Shown here: in pieces, positions 1 through 8,197 of the stretch | How the letters are laid out: each line of letters opens with the position of its first letter | Numbering within the stretch: the first letter of the stretch is position 1 | From: CAYFRC01 sp050946115 | GTDB lineage: Bacteria > Bacillota > Clostridia > Christensenellales > Aristaeellaceae | Length of the DNA: 64,000 bases | Direction: 5' to 3' | Assembly: GCA_050946115.1 (NCBI GenBank) | Contig: JBMNUF010000004.1 | Span: 111,603-175,602, forward strand | Translations under genes and position numbers: made by a program | Notes under the pieces: model-generated | What the model saw: the letters and a program-made list of their open reading frames with translations, nothing else | The model's database searches: none | What the model was told of the DNA's origin: nothing

Positions 1-2
1 AA

Positions 3-1043
3 GACCTAGTGACCTATCCCGGGTACAACAGGAAGACCTACCTGATCAATGTGGAATGCCCGCGCTTCGGAACGGGCGAGGGCAAGGGGCTTTTGCACCA
101 GAGCGTGCGCGGCTATGATATCTATATCATTTCCGACGTGACGGCCTATCAGATTCAATACGAGATGTACGGGCGCAAGGTTCCCATGTCGCCCGACGAC
201 CATTATGCCGATCTCAAGCGCATCATCGCGGCGATCGGCGGCAAGGCGCGGCGCATCACGGTCATCATGCCGTTTCTGTACGAATCCCGCCAGCACAAGC
301 GCACGAACCGCGAATCCATGGACTGCGCGCTCATGCTGCAGGAGCTGCAGAACATGGGCGTAGAGGATATCATCACCTTTGACGCACACGATCCGCGCGT
401 GCAAAACGCGATCCCGCTCATGGGATTTGAGTCCTTCCAGCCGACGTACCAGATGCTCAAGGCGCTGTTCAACAGGGTGAAGGACCTCACCATCGACAAG
501 GAACACATGATGGTCGTCTCCCCCGACGAGGGCGCGATCTCTCGAAATATCTACTATTCGACGATGCTCAAGCTCGATCTGGGGCTTTTCATCAAGCGGC
601 GCGACTACTCGCAGGTCGTCAACGGGCGCAACCTCATCATCTCGCACGACTATATCGGAGACGACGTGACGGGGAAGGACCTCATCGTCGCGGACGACAT
701 CATCTCCACCGGCGAGAGCATGATCGATCTCATCAACGACCTTCATAAGCGGCGCGCGAACCGCATATTCATCGCGGCGACGTTCTGCTTCTTCACCAAC
801 GGCGCGGACAAGTTCGACGAGGCGTATGAGAAGGGGCAGCTCGGGGGCGTCATGTGCACGAATCTCAACTACCTGCCCGCGGAAATTCGCCAAAGGCCGT
901 GGTTTATGGAGGCGGATATGTCAAAGTACCTGGCGCTCATCATCGCCACGCTGAACCACGACCACTCGCTCGATTCGCTGTTCAATCCGTTCGACCGCAT
1001 CATAAGGCTGGTCGATAACTACCGCGCGAAGACGGAAAACTGA
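3..1043 (+). CDS. prs: Ribose-phosphate pyrophosphokinase (5' end outside window)
   Basis: Makes 5-phosphoribosyl-1-pyrophosphate from ribose 5-phosphate and ATP in the cytoplasm, feeding nucleotide, His and Trp synthesis. The frame is open to the left edge, so the start is missing; the GTG at 9 is only an internal codon. The PRPP-binding loop reads DLIVADDIISTGES in the C-terminal third. An HDPRVQNAIP segment and a YESRQHKRTNRESM segment match the catalytic flag and ATP-binding regions of the family. The visible 346 codons are already longer than the usual 310-320-residue enzyme, so this looks like the longer clostridial variant; that sub-class is my inference. It ends 102 bp before the rubrerythrin start and is probably a separate transcription unit. 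Confidence 0.9.
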   Translation, partial: DLVTYPGYNRKTYLINVECPRFGTGEGKGLLHQSVRGYDIYIISDVTAYQIQYEMYGRKVPMSPDDHYADLKRIIAAIGGKARRITVIMPFLYESRQHKRTNRESMDCALMLQELQNMGVEDIITFDAHDPRVQNAIPLMGFESFQPTYQMLKALFNRVKDLTIDKEHMMVVSPDEGAISRNIYYSTMLKLDLGLFIKRRDYSQVVNGRNLIISHDYIGDDVTGKDLIVADDIISTGESMIDLINDLHKRRANRIFIAATFCFFTNGADKFDEAYEKGQLGGVMCTNLNYLPAEIRQRPWFMEADMSKYLALIIATLNHDHSLDSLFNPFDRIIRLVDNYRAKTEN

Positions 1044-1063
1044 TAAGTTCCCGTAAACCCGTT

Positions 1064-1091
1064 TTGCGCGGCACCTGAGCGGGTATAAAAT
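1064..1091 (+). promoter_or_regulatory. Likely promoter of rubrerythrin
   Basis: TTGCGC at 1064-1069 and TAAAAT at 1086-1091 are separated by 16 bp and lie about 55 bp upstream of the rubrerythrin ATG. The same TTGCGC -35 variant recurs before other genes here (10777, 27205 on the minus strand, 50697). No operator-like palindrome was seen. Confidence 0.45.
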
Positions 1092-1145
1092 GGTTGTATG
1101 CGCGATGTCGCGTGCAAAATAGAACAAATACGGAGGTTTACCACT

Positions 1146-1688
1146 ATGAAATGGGTCTGCAAAGTATGCGGCTATGTTCACGAAGGACCTGAGGCGCCCG
1201 AAGTGTGCCCGATCTGCAAAGCGAGCAAGGATAAGTTTGAGAAGAAGAGCGAAGATATGTCGTGGGCGGCGGAGCACGTCGTCGGCGTCGCAAAGGGTTT
1301 GGACGAGCGCGTGATCGAAGGTCTGCGCGCGAACTTCAACGGCGAGTGCGCGGAGGTCGGCATGTACCTGGCGATGTCCCGCGTGGCGCACCGCGAGGGC
1401 TATCCCGAAATCGGCCTGTACTGGGAAAAGGCCGCCTTTGAAGAGGCGGAGCACGCCGCGAAGTTTGCGGAGCTGCTCGGCGAGGTGTTGACCGACAGCA
1501 CCGAGAAGAACCTTTCCATGCGCGTGGACGCCGAGCACGGCGCGACGCAGGGCAAGGTCGATCTGGCGAAGCTCGCGAAGGAGCTCGGCTACGACGCGAT
1601 CCACGACACCGTGCACGAGATGGCGCGCGACGAAGCCCGCCACGGCAAGGCGTTCAAGGGCCTGCTCGACAGGTACTTCGGAAAGTAA
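1146..1688 (+). CDS. Rubrerythrin with N-terminal rubredoxin domain (reverse type)
   Basis: A cytoplasmic non-haem iron peroxidase that reduces hydrogen peroxide with electrons from NAD(P)H through a rubredoxin-like centre. The protein has 180 residues. The rubredoxin domain comes first, with Cys5, Cys8, Cys21 and Cys24 in two CxxC pairs. A four-helix ferritin-like diiron domain follows, with glutamates in NGECAEVGMYLAMS, in EEAEHAAKF and in the final ARDEARHGKAF stretch. This order is reversed from classical rubrerythrin and matches the oxygen-induced reverse rubrerythrins of clostridia. The ATG at 1146 is chosen over upstream codons because GGAGGT lies at 1132-1137. It is monocistronic, with its own promoter and terminator. 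It probably works with the desulfoferrodoxin at 63381, whose product is hydrogen peroxide. Confidence 0.92.
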   Translation: MKWVCKVCGYVHEGPEAPEVCPICKASKDKFEKKSEDMSWAAEHVVGVAKGLDERVIEGLRANFNGECAEVGMYLAMSRVAHREGYPEIGLYWEKAAFEEAEHAAKFAELLGEVLTDSTEKNLSMRVDAEHGATQGKVDLAKLAKELGYDAIHDTVHEMARDEARHGKAFKGLLDRYFGK

Positions 1689-1704
1689 TTACAGGGCATT
1701 TGTG

Positions 1705-1746
1705 GGGATGATTCCAATTGGGGTCATCCCTTTCTTTCTTTTTTCG
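1705..1746 (+). terminator. Rho-independent terminator after rubrerythrin
   Basis: GGGATGA at 1705-1711 pairs with TCATCCC at 1724-1730 around a short loop, followed by a long T-rich tract (TTTCTTTCTTTTTT). Confidence 0.75.
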
Positions 1747-1884
1747 TGAATCAAATAAAACAGCCACGACTCTTTGGAGTAGAGCCAAGGAATATGAACA
1801 GGATGCTTTCCAAGCCCCACAACGGGCAGGTGTTTTTCTGCCCATGGGACAGGTTCGGCGGTGCCGGCAAGAGGAGGAAGAACT

Positions 1885-2121
1885 ATGACCGATGACGAAA
1901 TCCGCAACGTACTGAAAGGATTCGAGGAGGAAATATTCTTTCATTGCGGAACCATCGAAAAAGCGAGAGAAATTAGGCGTCGTCTCGATGCGTTCATAAA
2001 AGAAAATAACATAACGCTGGAACAGCTTGCAGAATTCACGGATTCAGGGGCTGGCGAAACGCTGTACATGATGGCATCCGCTCCGACTAAGGAAGAGCGG
2101 CTTGCGATGCGAGAGCAGTAA
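1885..2121 (+). CDS. Small protein of unknown function
   Basis: Encodes 78 residues, acidic and predicted helical, with no signal peptide or membrane segment. I do not recognise a family. The ATG at 1885 follows GAGGAGGAAG at 1871-1880, a strong ribosome binding site, which favours it over the in-frame GTG at 1861. The sequence contains a REIRRRLDAFIKENNITLEQLAEF stretch that could form two helices of a small regulatory or DNA-binding fold, but no clear helix-turn-helix can be claimed. It stands alone between the rubrerythrin terminator and the convergent CoA-disulfide reductase gene. Confidence 0.6.
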   Translation: MTDDEIRNVLKGFEEEIFFHCGTIEKAREIRRRLDAFIKENNITLEQLAEFTDSGAGETLYMMASAPTKEERLAMREQ

Positions 2122-2143
2122 CGCGACTGCGATGGATGGCGCG

Positions 2144-2172
2144 AAAAAGAGAGGGGCGTTTTACCCCTCTCT
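2144..2172 (-). terminator. Terminator of the CoA-disulfide reductase gene
   Basis: A perfect 9-bp stem, AGAGAGGGG (2148-2156) and CCCCTCTCT (2164-2172), is followed on the minus strand by a run of five T. It lies 14 bp beyond the minus-strand stop codon. Confidence 0.8.
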
Positions 2173-2185
2173 CCGCATTTTGGGT

Positions 2186-4612
2186 TTACAGGAACAGGTT
2201 GACGTTTGCCTCTTCGGCGCTGCCGAGATAGGTTCCGACGCCCACGACCTGCACGCCGTCGATCAGTTCCTCTTTGTGAATCCCCATCACGTCCATGCTC
2301 ATGGAACAGGCGAGCAGGCGCACACCGTTTTGCTTTGCCTTCTGCATGAGCCCCTCGAGCGTCTCCACGTTCTTGTCCTTCATGATCTTTTTCATCATGA
2401 TGCTGCCCATGCCCAGCATGTTCATGCGCGACAGGCCGAGCTTATTCGTGCCCCTCGGCAGCATGAAAGCGAACATCTTCTCCATAAAGTTCTTCTTCAC
2501 GGCTACCTTTTCGGGGCGCCTGAGCGCGGTCAGACCCCAGAAGGTGAAAAACATCGTGACCTTGCGCCCCATCGCGGCAGCGCCGTTTGCGATGATGAAG
2601 CTCGCCATCACCTTGTCGAAATCGCCGGAAAAGACGATGATCGTCTTGCCGTTTGCGTCCTCCGCTTCGACGATATCCGGCGCGGAAGCGCTCTTGCCCT
2701 TCTGAACCAGCACGGAGTATTCGCTGCCCTCGGCGACGGAGCCGAGGAAGGTGTTGCCCGTCCTCCTGCACCACGCCTCCGCATCCACCGGGAAGCCCGG
2801 GTCGGTCGCGCGGATGCGCAGCATTTCCCCGTCGCGCATTCCGTTCATGGTTTCGTACAGCTTCATCAGGGGGCCGGGGCACTGCAGTCCGCTGCAGTTC
2901 AGTTCGATCGCCTTGGCAGGTTCCGCATTCGACTTTTTCGGAGCGGGCGGGGCTTTCTCCGCGCGGGGCGGCTCGGGCTCTTCGTGCGTCGCGCGGTATA
3001 CCTTGAGCCCGCCGGGATAGACGTATACGTCCTTAAAGCCGTTTTGCGAGAGGATGCGCGCCGCCGTGTACGCCCTCGCGCCGATCGCGCAGAAGATGAC
3101 GATGGGCGCGTCTTTTTTCAGTTTATCGAGGTTCTGCCGCACGGTGCCCAGAGGCATGGGGATCGCGGTCGGGAGCGAATACGCCATGCGCTCCACGTCC
3201 TCGCGCACGTCCAGAATCTGCGCGTTCGGCACGTCGAACCTCCAGTCGCAGAAGCGCACCATTCCGTCCAGCACGTTCGACGCGACGAAGCCTGCCATGT
3301 TCACGGGGTCCTTCGGCGAGGAATACACGGGGCTGTAGGCGAGTTCCAGTTCGCACAGGTCGCGCACGGTCGCCCCGAGGCGCATCGAAGCTGCGATCAC
3401 GTCCAGCCGCTTGTCCGCGCCCTCTCCGCCGACGATCTGCGCGCCGTAAACCTTCTCGCCGTCCTTGGAGAAGATGAGCTTGATGATCATCTGCGCGACG
3501 CCGGGATAGTAGCCGGGGTGGTTGTTCTGCGTGAGGATCACGCTCTCGTAGTCCACGCCCTTTTTGAGGCCCTTGCGCACGAGCATCTTTTCGTTCGCGC
3601 CGGTGGACGCCGCGGTGAGACCGAAGATCAGCGCGACAGACGTTCCCTGTGTGCCGCGGAATACCGAGGGGATGCCCGCGATGTTGTCCGCGACGATGCG
3701 CGCCTGACGGTTCGCGGGGCCCGCGAGCTGCACGGTCGTCCTGTCGCCCAGGACGATGTCATCATATCGCGCGATGTCGCCGCACGCATAGATCGCGGGG
3801 TCGTTCGTGCGCATATGCCCGTCCACTTCCACGAAGCCGCGGTCGGACAGGGTGAGCCCCGCCTCCTTCGCGATCGCGGTATTGGGGCGGATGCCGATGC
3901 TGAGCACCGCCATGTCGGCAGAAAGCTCCTTGCCGCTGGACAAGGTGACGCGGATGCCTCCGTCCGTCTCCGCAAAGCCCTGAATCCCGTCGGAGAGGAT
4001 CAGCTGCGCGCCCTTGCGCCGCACCTGTTGCTCCAAAACCTTCGCCATCTCGAAATCCATGGGTGCGAGAATCTGATCCGCTGCGTCGACGATGGTCACG
4101 TCCAAGCCCTTTTCGAGCAGGTTTTCCGCGACCTCCATGCCGATAAAGCCGCCGCCGACCACGACCGCGCTCTTGCTTTCATCCGCCATTTCCTTGACCG
4201 CCGCGGCATCCGGAACCGTCCAGAGGGTGTGAATCCTCTTGGAGTCGATCCCGGGGATTTTCGGGCGCAGCGGCGTGGAGCCGGTCGCGAGAACCAGTGT
4301 ATCGTATTTTTCGGTATATTCCGCGCTGCCGCTTCTTACGGTGACGCGCTTATTCTCCCTGTCGATGTGCACGACTTCGCTCTCCGTGCGGATATCGAGG
4401 AGATACTTGTTTCTCAGGGCGTCGGGCGTCTGTACGAGCAGTGCTCTCTTTTCCTGAATGACGCCGCCCACATAATACGGCAGGCCGCAGTTGGCATAGG
4501 ATACGTGTTCGCCGCGCTCTATGACGACGATCTCTGCCTTCTCATCCAGTCTCCGAAGCCTTGCGGCGCAGGTCGCGCCGCCCGCCGAGCCGCCGACGAT
4601 GACAATTTTCAT
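2186..4612 (-). CDS. CoA-disulfide reductase / rhodanese / TusA / DsrE fusion
   Basis: An 808-residue flavoenzyme fusion for thiol and persulfide redox chemistry. Residues 1 to about 450 form a pyridine nucleotide-disulfide oxidoreductase: a GGSAGGATCAARL FAD-binding start, then SYANCGLPYY with the single redox Cys42 of CoA-disulfide reductases, and a second dinucleotide motif VVVGGGFIGMEVAENL. A rhodanese domain follows, with its active Cys in FCAIGARAYTAARIL. Next is a TusA/SirA-like domain with LQCPGPLMKLYETMNG, and then a C-terminal DsrE/DsrF-like domain ending in GVGTYLGSAEEANVNLFL. The chain would let sulfur move from a persulfide through three carrier domains. The ATG at 4612 has GGGAG eight bases upstream; the longer frame start would overlap the promoter. 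It is monocistronic and divergent from the gene at 4748. The exact substrate (CoA-disulfide, polysulfide or CoA-persulfide) cannot be told from sequence. Confidence 0.9.
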   Translation of the reverse strand: MKIVIVGGSAGGATCAARLRRLDEKAEIVVIERGEHVSYANCGLPYYVGGVIQEKRALLVQTPDALRNKYLLDIRTESEVVHIDRENKRVTVRSGSAEYTEKYDTLVLATGSTPLRPKIPGIDSKRIHTLWTVPDAAAVKEMADESKSAVVVGGGFIGMEVAENLLEKGLDVTIVDAADQILAPMDFEMAKVLEQQVRRKGAQLILSDGIQGFAETDGGIRVTLSSGKELSADMAVLSIGIRPNTAIAKEAGLTLSDRGFVEVDGHMRTNDPAIYACGDIARYDDIVLGDRTTVQLAGPANRQARIVADNIAGIPSVFRGTQGTSVALIFGLTAASTGANEKMLVRKGLKKGVDYESVILTQNNHPGYYPGVAQMIIKLIFSKDGEKVYGAQIVGGEGADKRLDVIAASMRLGATVRDLCELELAYSPVYSSPKDPVNMAGFVASNVLDGMVRFCDWRFDVPNAQILDVREDVERMAYSLPTAIPMPLGTVRQNLDKLKKDAPIVIFCAIGARAYTAARILSQNGFKDVYVYPGGLKVYRATHEEPEPPRAEKAPPAPKKSNAEPAKAIELNCSGLQCPGPLMKLYETMNGMRDGEMLRIRATDPGFPVDAEAWCRRTGNTFLGSVAEGSEYSVLVQKGKSASAPDIVEAEDANGKTIIVFSGDFDKVMASFIIANGAAAMGRKVTMFFTFWGLTALRRPEKVAVKKNFMEKMFAFMLPRGTNKLGLSRMNMLGMGSIMMKKIMKDKNVETLEGLMQKAKQNGVRLLACSMSMDVMGIHKEELIDGVQVVGVGTYLGSAEEANVNLFL

Positions 4613-4639
4613 TACATACACTCCCTTTTTATAGTTGAT

Positions 4640-4645
4640 ATTATA
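4640..4645 (-). promoter_or_regulatory. -10 element for the CoA-disulfide reductase gene
   Basis: TATAAT on the minus strand, 27 bp upstream of the start codon. No good -35 hexamer is present at the usual spacing. The palindrome at 4671-4687 is centred about 46 bp upstream of the expected start site, so transcription may depend on an activator. Confidence 0.5.
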
Positions 4646-4670
4646 GTATATCACTTTTGGAGGAAAAAAT

Positions 4671-4687
4671 ATGTGACAATATCACAT
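4671..4687. promoter_or_regulatory. Perfect palindrome between divergent genes (CRP/FNR-like site)
   Basis: ATGTGA and TCACAT are exact inverted repeats separated by CAATA, in an A/T-rich surround that extends the symmetry. TGTGA/TCACA are the half-sites known for the CRP/FNR regulator family, but the usual spacer is six bases rather than five. The centre is about 39 bp upstream of the plus-strand start site and 46 bp upstream of the minus-strand start site, close to class II activator positions for both genes. Confidence 0.55.
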
Positions 4688-4705
4688 TTTTACGGAAACT
4701 TATGG

Positions 4706-4711
4706 TATAAT
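4706..4711 (+). promoter_or_regulatory. -10 element for the ABM-domain gene
   Basis: TATAAT lies about 37 bp upstream of the ATG at 4748. A matching -35 hexamer is not evident. The palindrome at 4671-4687 takes its place, which again suggests activator dependence. Confidence 0.55.
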
Positions 4712-4747
4712 GGGTTTGAAGCAATTTGGAGAAAGGGGATTGGGATC

Positions 4748-5038
4748 ATGTCGCTGACGATCAATCTGTACTACACGGGGGAGGGGGACAGCGCGAGGCG
4801 CTTTGCACAGGAGATGGTTTCCTCGGGCGTCGTCCAACGCGTCCGCGCGCAGGAGGGGTGCGAACGGTACGAATACTTCTTTCCCATGGACGACCCGCAC
4901 ACCGTGCTTCTGATCGACCGATGGCGCGACCAGGCGGCGCTCGATGCGCACCACAAATCGCCGATGATGCAGGACATCGCGCGCCTTCGGGACAAATACA
5001 AATTGCGCCTTCGCGTCGAGCGGTATGCGGATGCGTAG
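4748..5038 (+). CDS. Antibiotic biosynthesis monooxygenase (ABM) domain protein
   Basis: Encodes 96 residues of the dimeric ferredoxin-like ABM fold. Typical features are the GCERYEYFFP strand after the first helix, the DDPHTVLLIDRWRDQAALDAHH strand-helix turn, and a closing helix. Family members include quinol monooxygenases and the LsrG-like proteins, but many have no known substrate. The ATG at 4748 follows a GGAGAAAGGGG tract. The same strand has a very long open frame antisense to the neighbouring reductase gene; only the last 97 codons of it are real. The shared divergent control region suggests joint regulation with the CoA-disulfide reductase, perhaps by redox state. Confidence 0.8.
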   Translation: MSLTINLYYTGEGDSARRFAQEMVSSGVVQRVRAQEGCERYEYFFPMDDPHTVLLIDRWRDQAALDAHHKSPMMQDIARLRDKYKLRLRVERYADA

Positions 5039-5135
5039 ACCTATATCGCCGTATTTACGGGCATAGGGTTGCAAATCGTGCCGATATATGCTATATTTCT
5101 TTTCAAAGCGTTATTTCTGGATACAGGAGGATTCC

Positions 5136-7967
5136 ATGCATATTCGAAAGCTGCCTCCCGTCGCGCTCTGCATGCTGCTCTTGCTCTTGGCAATCTCAGC
5201 ACAGGCAGGTGGAACCGGCGCAAGTGTATGCATATGCAATACGGAAAATGCCATCCATGCGGAGGCGGAGTGGGGTGAAGGAAATGCCCTTCCCGCGCCG
5301 CTTTCGACGCAGCCGCACATTGCCCTCGATGCGCGGGGCGTTTCGATACATTCCGGCGCGGATTATCTGGGCGTGGATGTCGCCTTCGATGCGGAAAACC
5401 TTTCTTCCGCTCGAGACGTAAGGGTCGTTCTCCTCAGCGGAAGGGCGGCGCTTGCGACCGCGACGGCGAAGGACATTTCCCTGTTGGAGGACGGAAGCCA
5501 TGCGGTGTCGTTTGTCGGAAGGGCGGGGCTTTCCGCGCCGGAAGCGGAAAACTGGAGCTTTTCCGACTTCGCTTTCCGCGCGCGCAGGCCTTTGACAGGG
5601 GTCAGAATCCTCGTTACGGATGCAAGCGGAAAGATCGCGAAGCGCGAAATGCGGCTCACTTCGGCGCAGAAAAAGGAGTACAAAGCGCTTTTTGCTGCGC
5701 AGGATTTGGGCATCACGCTTTCGGTTGCCGGAGCGAAAGGGCACAAGGATGCCCGGTACGGCGGCATCGAAGTGACTGGCAAGGTGTCTGCGGCGGAGGG
5801 CATCGTAAAGAACGCGAAAGTCGCGCTCTACAGCGGAAATAGGCTCCTCGTCTCCGCGACGAAGGAGATTTCCGGCACGGAGGAATTCTCGCTGCCGTTT
5901 GTCGCGGCGGGAGATAATGAAGCGGGGAGCCCGGACTGGACATATACCGCGTTCAAACCCTGTAAGAATCTTCCCCCGAAAAAGGTCATCCTGACGGTTA
6001 CTGATTTGTACGGGAAAAAGCATACAGCTTCGCGCACGCAAATCGATATGCCCGTCTCGTGGAGGGAGATTCTCTTGCCGACGACGAAGATGCAAATCGA
6101 AAGCGCGAGCGCAGCACTTCGCGACGATTCCGCTTATCGCGGGATCGACATTTCCTTTACGCTCTCCCGCGCCGAGGAGTGCAAAAAGATCGAGATCGAG
6201 GTGTATACCGCCCAAAAAAGGCGCATCGCGCGGGCGAGCACTGTGGACGAAGCCGTCTGGCGGGATGGGAACATCGCGTATGCGCTCCACACCGCGACGG
6301 GGCTGCAGCCGCAGGATGCGCGCTGGACGAGAAGGAGATACGCGCCAAAACCGAATGTAGAGCCGTCCTATATCGTCCTGCGCGCGACGGCGAAAAACGG
6401 CGCGATCGCGGAAAAGACCGTTTTCTCCATCCATGCGGACGGGAAGAGCTGGGCGTCCCTGTTTGAAGCGGGAGAATACGGCATTGAGGTGAAAATCACG
6501 CGCTTTGCGCTGCATAAGGACGACCGCTATTCGGGCGTCGATCTGGAATGGGAACTGTTCGGCGCGGAATGCATCCGTGCAATCAAGACGAAGCTGTATA
6601 CGGCAAGGGGGAAGCGGCTCGCGACGAACACTCTGTCACCTGCGCCTCTTTCGGGGGAGGGAACGGTCTCCTTTAGCGTCCCGTTCGTCTGCAAATACGG
6701 CTCGTATGCGGGCGAGAGCGGCTGGAAGCAGAGGCTTTTCGCCCGAAAAGCGAATGCTGCGCCGTACAGGGCGGTCGTCATGGTGACGGATGTATACGGC
6801 TATGCGCGCGAGTGGGAAATCGTTTCCCCCGAAACGACCGCGGATTTGACATGGGCATCGATATGCGGCGTCAACTCTTCGGGTTTCGGTGCGCCACGCA
6901 TCCGGACGCATAAGGGGCGTGACTATTATGGGCTGGAATTCTCCTGTAGGTTTGAGGAGCCGCGCAATGTCAGGCGGATGACCGTTACCCTATATGCGGG
7001 AAGCGATAAGGTTGCAAAGAACTTTACGATAGATAATCCGTATCGCGGCTGCGAGGCGGGCACGTTTTCCTGCCCCTTTTATGTGCGGCGCGGCACGTTC
7101 TATTTCGGCTCGAATCCCATTTGGCATTTCCGCATCGAGAAGTATTCGGTCGATGCGCCGATCACGCGCGCGGAGATCACCGTCGTGGAGCGAAGTGGTA
7201 GATCCTTCACCGTGCCGTATGCAGGATACGAGGAGGACACGGACAAAAACGGCGACAGGATTTCGTGGGAGAGCCTGTTTGAAAAGTACGAGATGACCAG
7301 CGACGTCGAATGCAGCGCGTTTGAGACGATGCATGGCGAAACCTGTTCGGGTATCCGCGTCGGCATGCGCGTAACCGATGCGGAGATGATCGACAAAATG
7401 GCGGTCAGGCTCTATGGCGACGGCGCGGTGCTTTCGGAGGTCGAGCTGAATACGTCCCACATCCGCAACAGAGGGGACGGGGAATACGGCATGGCGTTCG
7501 TCAAGGACGGAGAGTACCCCGAAAACGCGAATCTGATCGGAAGGGTCGTCAAGGCATTCGCGCCGGAAATCGACGTTGTGCCGGATCGGGTCGAAATCGA
7601 GCTGAAGGACTATTTCGGAAACGTCAAGACGGTCTCCGGCGATGTGCTCGATACGACAAACGGCGCGTGGGAGGCGCTCTTCGACGACGATACGGAGGGG
7701 GAGCCGAACCCCGAGGAACCGGATCCCGAGGAGCCGAACCCCGAGGAACCGGATCCCGAGGAGCCGAGTCCTGAGGAGCCGAATCCTGAAGAATCGAATC
7801 CCGAGGAACCGAATCCCGAAGAGCCGAACTCCGAGGAGCCGAGTCCTGAGGAGCCGAATCCTGAAGAACCAAACCCCGAGGAACCGAACTCCGAAGAGCC
7901 GAACCCCGAGGAGTCCGAAGGGGAGACCGGTGCCGAAAAGGCATCGGAGCAAGAAGCCGCGGCATAA
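5136..7967 (+). CDS. Large secreted repeat protein with acidic Pro-Glu tail
   Basis: Encodes 943 residues with a signal peptide (residues 1 to about 24, cleavage after ISAQA). I recognise no catalytic family. The body has about six divergent repeats of roughly 140 residues. Each repeat has a Y-x-G-[IV]-[DE] strand (YLGVDV, YGGIEV, YRGIDI, YSGVDL, YYGLEF, CSGIRV), a K-x-x-LY-[ST] strand (VALYSG, KLYTAR, TLYAGS, RLYGDG) and a strand with a basic or aromatic FAP/FKP segment (YTAFKPCKN, RYAPKPN, LFARKAN). This suggests tandem beta-sandwich domains. Residues about 856-927 are a five-residue repeat of the type EEPNP. No LPXTG sorting signal and no C-terminal membrane segment follow, so it is probably released or held by other contacts. 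The start is set by AGGAGG at 5125-5130. No partner gene is evident. Confidence 0.8.
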   Translation: MHIRKLPPVALCMLLLLLAISAQAGGTGASVCICNTENAIHAEAEWGEGNALPAPLSTQPHIALDARGVSIHSGADYLGVDVAFDAENLSSARDVRVVLLSGRAALATATAKDISLLEDGSHAVSFVGRAGLSAPEAENWSFSDFAFRARRPLTGVRILVTDASGKIAKREMRLTSAQKKEYKALFAAQDLGITLSVAGAKGHKDARYGGIEVTGKVSAAEGIVKNAKVALYSGNRLLVSATKEISGTEEFSLPFVAAGDNEAGSPDWTYTAFKPCKNLPPKKVILTVTDLYGKKHTASRTQIDMPVSWREILLPTTKMQIESASAALRDDSAYRGIDISFTLSRAEECKKIEIEVYTAQKRRIARASTVDEAVWRDGNIAYALHTATGLQPQDARWTRRRYAPKPNVEPSYIVLRATAKNGAIAEKTVFSIHADGKSWASLFEAGEYGIEVKITRFALHKDDRYSGVDLEWELFGAECIRAIKTKLYTARGKRLATNTLSPAPLSGEGTVSFSVPFVCKYGSYAGESGWKQRLFARKANAAPYRAVVMVTDVYGYAREWEIVSPETTADLTWASICGVNSSGFGAPRIRTHKGRDYYGLEFSCRFEEPRNVRRMTVTLYAGSDKVAKNFTIDNPYRGCEAGTFSCPFYVRRGTFYFGSNPIWHFRIEKYSVDAPITRAEITVVERSGRSFTVPYAGYEEDTDKNGDRISWESLFEKYEMTSDVECSAFETMHGETCSGIRVGMRVTDAEMIDKMAVRLYGDGAVLSEVELNTSHIRNRGDGEYGMAFVKDGEYPENANLIGRVVKAFAPEIDVVPDRVEIELKDYFGNVKTVSGDVLDTTNGAWEALFDDDTEGEPNPEEPDPEEPNPEEPDPEEPSPEEPNPEESNPEEPNPEEPNSEEPSPEEPNPEEPNPEEPNSEEPNPEESEGETGAEKASEQEAAA
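7701..7917 (+). repeat. 15-bp tandem repeat encoding EEP[NDS]P units
   Basis: About 14 copies of a 15-bp unit resembling GAGCCGAACCCCGAG, in frame inside the gene at 5136. Units differ mainly at third positions and at the N/D/S codon, so the array is not newly expanded. The repeats could vary in number between strains by slippage. Confidence 0.85.
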
Positions 7968-8090
7968 TGCGTTATCCCGTATCGCCGCTGCACCGCCCGT
8001 CGGTTGCTTCCCAATGGTGCCGTGCGGCGACAGAGGACATAGCAGCGACCGCTGCCCCCGTTTACAACGCAATTTTTTACAAAAAGATGC

Positions 8091-8123
8091 TTGCCGAAGG
8101 CGGGGAAGATGTGATATTATAAT
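8091..8123 (+). promoter_or_regulatory. Promoter of rplS
   Basis: TTGCCG at 8091-8096 and TATTAT at 8115-8120 are 18 bp apart; an overlapping TATAAT at 8118-8123 is an alternative -10. The predicted transcript has a leader of about 70 nt before rplS. Confidence 0.55.
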
Positions 8124-8129
8124 TAGGTG

Positions 8130-8180
8130 ACTTCGGACGGTCCGCTGTCCGTATAAAGCCGGATAAGAACGTCCTTGAGG
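8130..8180 (+). promoter_or_regulatory. Possible structured leader of rplS
   Basis: CGGAC at 8134-8138 can pair with GTCCG at 8147-8151 or, too tightly, with GTCCG at 8140-8144, giving competing hairpins just before the ribosome binding site. Ribosomal protein L19 leaders with autoregulatory hairpins are known in Firmicutes. I cannot confirm a match to that family by eye. Confidence 0.25.
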
Positions 8181-8197
8181 AGAGGAGGATACTTCCC

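Noticed and set aside
2102..4740. Very long plus-strand open frame opposite the CoA-disulfide reductase gene
   Set aside because: It is an antisense shadow caused by GC-rich codon use. Only its last 97 codons (ABM domain) have a ribosome binding site and family features.
7701..7917. CRISPR array
   Set aside because: The repeats are contiguous 15-bp coding units in frame, with no spacers.
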